Program-made: the position numbers and the translations under genes | The notes under the pieces: model-generated | What the model was told of the DNA's origin: nothing | What the model saw: the letters and a program-made list of their open reading frames with translations, nothing else | The model's database searches: none | Part shown: positions 59,350-64,000 of the stretch, in pieces | Numbering within the stretch: the stretch's first letter is position 1 | Layout of the letters: each line of letters begins with the position of its first letter | Assembly: GCA_964632485.1 (NCBI GenBank) | Contig: CAZWDO010000001.1 | Span: 258,396-322,395 of the forward strand | Source of the DNA: CAZWDO01 sp964632485 [NCBI: uncultured bacterium] | GTDB lineage: Bacteria > JAGOEH01 | Direction of reading: 5' to 3' | Length of the DNA: 64,000 nucleotides

Positions 59350-62300
59350 CTAACGGCTAAACCGATTATAGATCAAGGGGATAAAAACCAGGGTTAGGAA
59401 AGTTGCGCTGAGAAGTCCCGCCATAATCGTAATCGCCATCGGAGTGCGAATCTCAGCGCCTTCTCCCAAGCCCAGGGCCATCGGCAGCAAACCCAAAACG
59501 GTCGTGGAAGTGGTGATCAGAATGGGTCTCAAACGCACTTTGGCCGCTTCACGGATCGCTTCGATCTTTTCCTTCCCGCGGCTTCGCAACAAATTAATAT
59601 AATCAATCAAAACGATGGCGTTGTTGACCACAATCCCGGCCAACGTGATCATCCCGATATAAACAGTCACACTCAAAGGCATTCCAAGACTGAATAACAC
59701 CCAAAACACACCGATCAAACCCAGCGGGATAGTAAACAGAATTAAAAAAGGGTGTAAAAATGATTCAAATTGAGAAGCCATGACGATATAGACCAGGAAA
59801 ACTGCCAGTATCAAGGCCATAATCATACTTCGCATTGAGACTTCCATCTCTTTGTTCTGACCCAGGAACTCATAGCTGAAATCGGCGGGCCAGGAATTTC
59901 CCTCTTCATAATTCTGAAAAACGCGATAAATCTGCTCCACCGCTTCATTTAATTTTATATCCGTGATATTGGCCGTAATCACTCCCGATCGTTCCTGGTT
60001 GATACGCCTAATTTCATTAGGACCCGTCATAATGCGGACATCGGCCACAGAAGCCAGCGAAATGGCTACCGCGCCGCCCGGATTAACAATGATATTCGGA
60101 ATATGCGAGGCTTTCTGCCGCTGCTCGTCTTTAAGGTAAACCCGCATATCAATGCGCCGGTCCTCTTCTTTAAATTTTGTCGCCACATAGCCTTCAATTT
60201 TATTCTTTACAAGCCGAGCAACGTCATAAGCATTCAGCCCATAGTGCGCCAATCGGTTACGATCAAAAATAATCGTGACTTCCGGGTACCCGGGTTTAAT
60301 GGAACTCTGCACATCGTTGATTCCCGGCATCTCGGACAAATCCGTCGCTATGCGTTGAGACCACTCGCTCAATTTTTCAAGATTATATCCTTTAATTACA
60401 ACTTCTATAGGTGCTTTGAAACTAAAAAGCACCGGACGACTGATCTGCGGATCGACATCGGTGATATTCGATAAAATGGCGCGAATCTGCTCAATTGTTT
60501 TCTCTTCGATCCGGGTAAGCGAACCCTGTTTTTTTACATTAACCGTAATTCGACCGATATGTTCTCCTATTTCACCCCCCGTCAGGTCCTCTTTGGTGAT
60601 GCCGGCATAATAGCTGGTATTGGTGACCGTTGGCAGAGAATCAATCAATGCAGAAATCGCAGTAAGCGACCGATCGGTTTTTTCGACAGGGGTTCCCACA
60701 GGGAACGCAATATTAACATAAAATGTTCCCTGGTGGAGTTCCGGAATTAACTCACTGCCAATCTGAGGGACAATTGCGAAGAGAGTGAACAAGAAAAACA
60801 AGGCGACTCCGACAATAACAGCCAATTCATGACGAAGCGAACGTTGCAGCAAATGACCGAAAAACTGATAGATCCGTTCCAGCAATTTTGAAAAGCCCTT
60901 CACAAGCAACTGGATAAGTGGAGAAAGCCAGCTCAGCAATATCAAACCCAGGGCTTTGAAGAAAACCAGGGTCATAGAAAAAATCCCCATGCCGGTGCGG
61001 GATAATAAATAAGCGATACTTTCCACCAGAAATCGAATCAAATAATAAGGCCATGTCAATAGGCGGGTTATAAAAAATTTACGACTGTCAATGCCTGTAA
61101 TAAAATGAAAAATAGGGAAAAAAATCAGAAAATTTTCCCATAAAACAGGTATTTTCTTCTGCATTTTTTCACTCAGGTGATATAAAAAAGGTATAAAATT
61201 TGAGCTGAAAGCAAAAAACGAAATAAAGGGATAAACAACCACAAAAATCAAAGATAAGAAGAATAAAACAAAAGCGGAGATAATAGCAAGGAAAAACATG
61301 GCGATATAATATAGCATCTGGGGAATAAGCATTAAAAAAGAACGAAGGGCGGGTTGTTTTTCAAATGTAAAAGTAAACGAAACCAGATGAGCCACCCGGA
61401 GGGGATTGATTTGACGGGAAGCCAGCATAGGAATGAAGTATAAGGCAACCAGCAGAGAGGCAAGCAGAGAAAAGACAACCGTCAACGCAAGGTCTCCGAA
61501 AATCTGGCCGGCGATCCCTTCGACAAAGACAATTGGAAAAAAAACCGCAACAGTTGTCAACGTCGAAGCGACAACAGGGCCCCCGACCTCCGACACTCCG
61601 TGAATCGCTGAATCCACCCAGGAGTCGCCTTCTTCCCGGCAGCGGAATATGCTCTCCATCACAACAATTGAGTTATCAACGAGCATCCCGATACCCAGCG
61701 CCAGACCGCCTAAAGACATGATATTCAGACTGACATCAAACATTCGCAACGGGGCAAAAGTCGCCACTATGGAAAGAGGGATCGAAATGGCCACAATCAA
61801 TGTAGTTCCGATATGTTGTAGGAAAAGATACAAAATAATGATCGCCAGAATACCGCCCAAAATAGCCGTATTCTTGACCTCATCAATGGAGTTTTGAATA
61901 AAAATAGATTGATCGGCCAGAATTTGAAACCGTTCCAGATTTCCCTTTAGTTTATAAGAGAGGAATTGAGTCATACTTTTTTCCATCAACGCTTCCCTGG
62001 GAGAAGCCGCGGCGCGCGACCCCCGATTTTCCAGCATTTTTACAAATTGCTGTTGCTGAGGCGTACCGAAAATGCGCGTTTTCACATCGTTACAAACCGC
62101 TACAATATTAGCGTCGGCTTCCTTGTAAATATCAATTTCGATACTCTCGCGGCCATTAACGCGAGTGATCACTTTCCGTTCCTTATGGCTCAGCTCCACT
62201 GCGGCAATATCGCGCAACCGTACGGGCACGCCGTTCAGATCGCGAATAATAATCTGGCGGATTTCGTCCAACGATTCAAACTCATTCAGAGTCCGGACAA

Positions 62301-62979
62301 TATACTCGGTTTCGCCTTCCCTGATATTACCGCCGGCCAGGTTGATATTCTCCTGCATCAGCCGATTGGTAATTTCATCATAGCGAATACCCGCGGACAA
62401 CAATTGTTTTTCATCCAGTTTAATTAAAATCTCTTTTTCCAATCCGCCTTTTACTTTAGCGGCAGCGACACCCGGGATTGTTTCCAGCTCACGCGCCACT
62501 TCATCCTCAACGATCTGACGCGCCTCTTCCAATGGAATAGCGACTGTAATTCCCAGACGAAGCACCGGATCCAACGAAGGATCATACCGTAGAATCATCG
62601 GGCGTTCCACCTCCCGGTCCAGAAAAACCTGGTCCAGCCGTTCGCGGATTTCCTGCGAGGCCTGATCAAGATTGACATCCCACGTAAACTCCAAAATCAC
62701 ATCCGATTGTTCCGGCCGAGAAATCGAAGTAATGGAAACCATATTTTTTATTAATCCCAACTGCTCTTCAATGGGACGGGAAACAACGTTTTCAACTTCC
62801 TCCGGAGCAGCGCCCGGATACTCGGTTCGTATCGTAAAAGACGGGTAGGCGATCTCAGGCATTAAATTCAATGATAACTGCTGGTAACTAATTAGTCCAA
62901 AAACAGTGACTGCCAGCACGACCATCAGGATAGCCACCGGTCGTTGGGTGGTAAAGGCAAATTTTGATTGATTATTCAT
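59350..62979 (-). CDS. RND efflux permease with a large hydrophobic insertion
   Basis: A 1209-residue RND permease. The normal features are present: helix 1 (15-33), LMPEIAYPSFTIRTEYPGAAPEEVE, TM4 GMLVDNSIVVMESI (Asp435), STLTTVAVFFPIVFVEGIAGQIF, and the C-terminal repeat IVMASQFESFLHPFLILFTIPLGLIGVF. Residues about 525-715, between TM6 and TM7, are an extra block of around 190 residues. It has several strongly hydrophobic stretches (548-590, 612-626, 640-660, 665-695) not found in typical RND pumps, which are near 1030-1050 residues. It starts 19 bp after the adaptor gene. Confidence 0.93.
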   Translation of the reverse strand: MNNQSKFAFTTQRPVAILMVVLAVTVFGLISYQQLSLNLMPEIAYPSFTIRTEYPGAAPEEVENVVSRPIEEQLGLIKNMVSITSISRPEQSDVILEFTWDVNLDQASQEIRERLDQVFLDREVERPMILRYDPSLDPVLRLGITVAIPLEEARQIVEDEVARELETIPGVAAAKVKGGLEKEILIKLDEKQLLSAGIRYDEITNRLMQENINLAGGNIREGETEYIVRTLNEFESLDEIRQIIIRDLNGVPVRLRDIAAVELSHKERKVITRVNGRESIEIDIYKEADANIVAVCNDVKTRIFGTPQQQQFVKMLENRGSRAAASPREALMEKSMTQFLSYKLKGNLERFQILADQSIFIQNSIDEVKNTAILGGILAIIILYLFLQHIGTTLIVAISIPLSIVATFAPLRMFDVSLNIMSLGGLALGIGMLVDNSIVVMESIFRCREEGDSWVDSAIHGVSEVGGPVVASTLTTVAVFFPIVFVEGIAGQIFGDLALTVVFSLLASLLVALYFIPMLASRQINPLRVAHLVSFTFTFEKQPALRSFLMLIPQMLYYIAMFFLAIISAFVLFFLSLIFVVVYPFISFFAFSSNFIPFLYHLSEKMQKKIPVLWENFLIFFPIFHFITGIDSRKFFITRLLTWPYYLIRFLVESIAYLLSRTGMGIFSMTLVFFKALGLILLSWLSPLIQLLVKGFSKLLERIYQFFGHLLQRSLRHELAVIVGVALFFLFTLFAIVPQIGSELIPELHQGTFYVNIAFPVGTPVEKTDRSLTAISALIDSLPTVTNTSYYAGITKEDLTGGEIGEHIGRITVNVKKQGSLTRIEEKTIEQIRAILSNITDVDPQISRPVLFSFKAPIEVVIKGYNLEKLSEWSQRIATDLSEMPGINDVQSSIKPGYPEVTIIFDRNRLAHYGLNAYDVARLVKNKIEGYVATKFKEEDRRIDMRVYLKDEQRQKASHIPNIIVNPGGAVAISLASVADVRIMTGPNEIRRINQERSGVITANITDIKLNEAVEQIYRVFQNYEEGNSWPADFSYEFLGQNKEMEVSMRSMIMALILAVFLVYIVMASQFESFLHPFLILFTIPLGLIGVFWVLFSLGMPLSVTVYIGMITLAGIVVNNAIVLIDYINLLRSRGKEKIEAIREAAKVRLRPILITTSTTVLGLLPMALGLGEGAEIRTPMAITIMAGLLSATFLTLVFIPLIYNRFSR

Positions 62980-62998
62980 ATTTTTTACCCATCCAGCC

Positions 62999-64000
62999 TT
63001 ATTCAGTCTCGATAATTTTTACCAGAATATCCGACTTCAACGAACTTTTGCCGGCGGATACAATTCGGTCATCCAGTGTAATCCCGCTCGTGATTTCAGC
63101 TTGACGGCCATCATCAAACCCGATTGTAATCTCTTTTTTCTGAGCATGATTGTTTTCATCCAACACAAATAAGAAGATTTTTTTACCGTCATAAATTAAG
63201 GCGTCCTTGGTCAGTAAAATCACATTTTCATGGACATCGCGAATGATTTGGACATTGACAAACTGCCCCACTGCCAAGCGATTAGTGGGGTCGTCAATGC
63301 CAATCGTGGTTTTAAAAGTTCCGCTTTGCGGATCAATGGCGGGGGATAATCGTTTGACCCGGGCCGCGTACTGATGGTCGCCGGCCAAAATCCAACCCTT
63401 CTGGTTCAAATAAATAGCGGAACGCTCCTGCTGGGGAACATGGACAACCGCGATTTTATCGCGATTTTCCACTACAGTGAATGTATGCTGGCTGGTGGAT
63501 ATTTTGTTACCCTCTTTAATTAAGCGCTGGGTGACAACCCCTTCGATGGGAGTAACTACCCGCGTGTATGATAACATCAATTTCATCTGCTCCCATTCCA
63601 ACCGGTTTTTTTCTAAATTCAGCTTGACCCGCTCCATCTCTTCCTGGCTGATCAGACTCTTTTCGAACATCCTCTGTTGGCGATCATACTCATTTTTTTG
63701 CTGATCATAGTTCAGCCGGGCCTTAGCCTCATTGATCGAGGCTTCACGATCATCCAGGCGAGCCAGTTCCTGGCCCTTCACGACAGTTTGTCCTTCATCG
63801 GCAAAAATCTGAGTGATAATGCCGGAAGTCATCGGATAGACCTGTACAACCCGCTCCGCATCGATATTACTGCTATATAACAAAAAAGAGGAGATATTCC
63901 CACGGACTGCCCGAACAATTTGCACCGGAATAGCATCGGCCAGACTGTCCGGTTGGTTCAGACTGTCTTTTTCACCATTCTTAAGTTTTGATGCCTCTCC
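62999..64000 (-). CDS. RND periplasmic adaptor (membrane fusion protein), 5' end outside the window
   Basis: The frame is open to the window edge (334 codons visible). It shows the lipoyl half-motifs (VYPMTSGIITQIFADEGQTV and YTRVVTPIEGVVTQRLIKEG), a coiled-coil hairpin between them (about NEAKARLNYDQQKNEYDRQQ), a beta-barrel domain (AARVKRLSPAIDPQSGTFKTTIGIDDP) and a membrane-proximal domain. It links the RND permeases to an outer-membrane channel. The signal peptide, presumably upstream, is not in the window. First of three co-directional genes with gaps near 20 bp. Confidence 0.92.
   Translation of the reverse strand, partial: GEASKLKNGEKDSLNQPDSLADAIPVQIVRAVRGNISSFLLYSSNIDAERVVQVYPMTSGIITQIFADEGQTVVKGQELARLDDREASINEAKARLNYDQQKNEYDRQQRMFEKSLISQEEMERVKLNLEKNRLEWEQMKLMLSYTRVVTPIEGVVTQRLIKEGNKISTSQHTFTVVENRDKIAVVHVPQQERSAIYLNQKGWILAGDHQYAARVKRLSPAIDPQSGTFKTTIGIDDPTNRLAVGQFVNVQIIRDVHENVILLTKDALIYDGKKIFLFVLDENNHAQKKEITIGFDDGRQAEITSGITLDDRIVSAGKSSLKSDILVKIIETE

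Overview
The window looks like a chromosomal segment of a Gram-negative bacterium of the FCB superphylum, possibly a Calditrichota, KSB1 or Ignavibacteria-like lineage. The evidence is four secreted proteins ending in the 'PNPF ... SGxYFY' type C-terminal sorting domain of the type IX secretion system, lipoproteins, RND efflux pumps, an OmpA lipoprotein and a bacterial V-type ATPase operon containing a DUF2764 gene. Phylum assignment is inference from family resemblance; no rRNA is present. Several genes have promoters close to TTGACA-16/17-TATAAT.

Region 0-6 kb: the 3' part of mraY, whose first ~150 bases look foreign; a convergent pair of signalling genes (receiver, Hpt-receiver); then pyrC (dihydroorotase), a TPR lipoprotein and an exported class-I glutamine amidotransferase-like hydrolase. 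Region 6-13.6 kb: one V-ATPase operon in the order E, DUF2764, A, B, D, I, K. Its proteolipid carries all five residues of the Enterococcus hirae Na+ site. A bidirectional terminator separates it from tRNA-Gly(CCC). Region 13.8-19 kb: a catalytically degenerate acetate-kinase relative, a broken small secreted gene, an FMN-binding split-barrel protein and a GC-rich 930-residue secreted propeller protein.

Region 19-31.6 kb (mostly minus strand): a DUF362 ferredoxin protein, a 1285-residue periplasmic-propeller sensor kinase, a GC-rich pair (a GT-A-like/alkyl-sulfatase-like metallo-beta-lactamase fusion, and a GT87 glycosyltransferase), a kinase-fold protein and another sorted propeller protein. 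Region 31.7-39.5 kb: a type I restriction-modification operon, hsdR-dinD-hsdS-kilAN-hsdM, driven by a perfect sigma70 consensus promoter with a palindrome just downstream of the predicted start site. Region 39.6-44.6 kb: surface-polysaccharide genes (glycosyltransferase broken by an in-frame TGA, UDP-GlcNAc 2-epimerase, second glycosyltransferase, flippase). Region 44.9-53.4 kb: sorted esterase, OmpA/PD40 lipoprotein, small membrane proteins, another sorted protein, an attC-like element between two small genes, an EcsC remnant and an Fe-S/FMN reductase-like protein. Region 53.7-64 kb: an M3 peptidase lipoprotein and an RND efflux operon (adaptor plus two permeases), the adaptor running off the right edge.

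A recurrent pattern is that intact genes are abutted, on the same strand and right at their stop codon, by short 3' remnants of unrelated genes (CDF transporter, glycerophosphodiesterase, EcsC, and two unidentified). This looks like scarring from repeated insertion or replacement of accessory genes. I see no CRISPR array, transposase or integrase gene.
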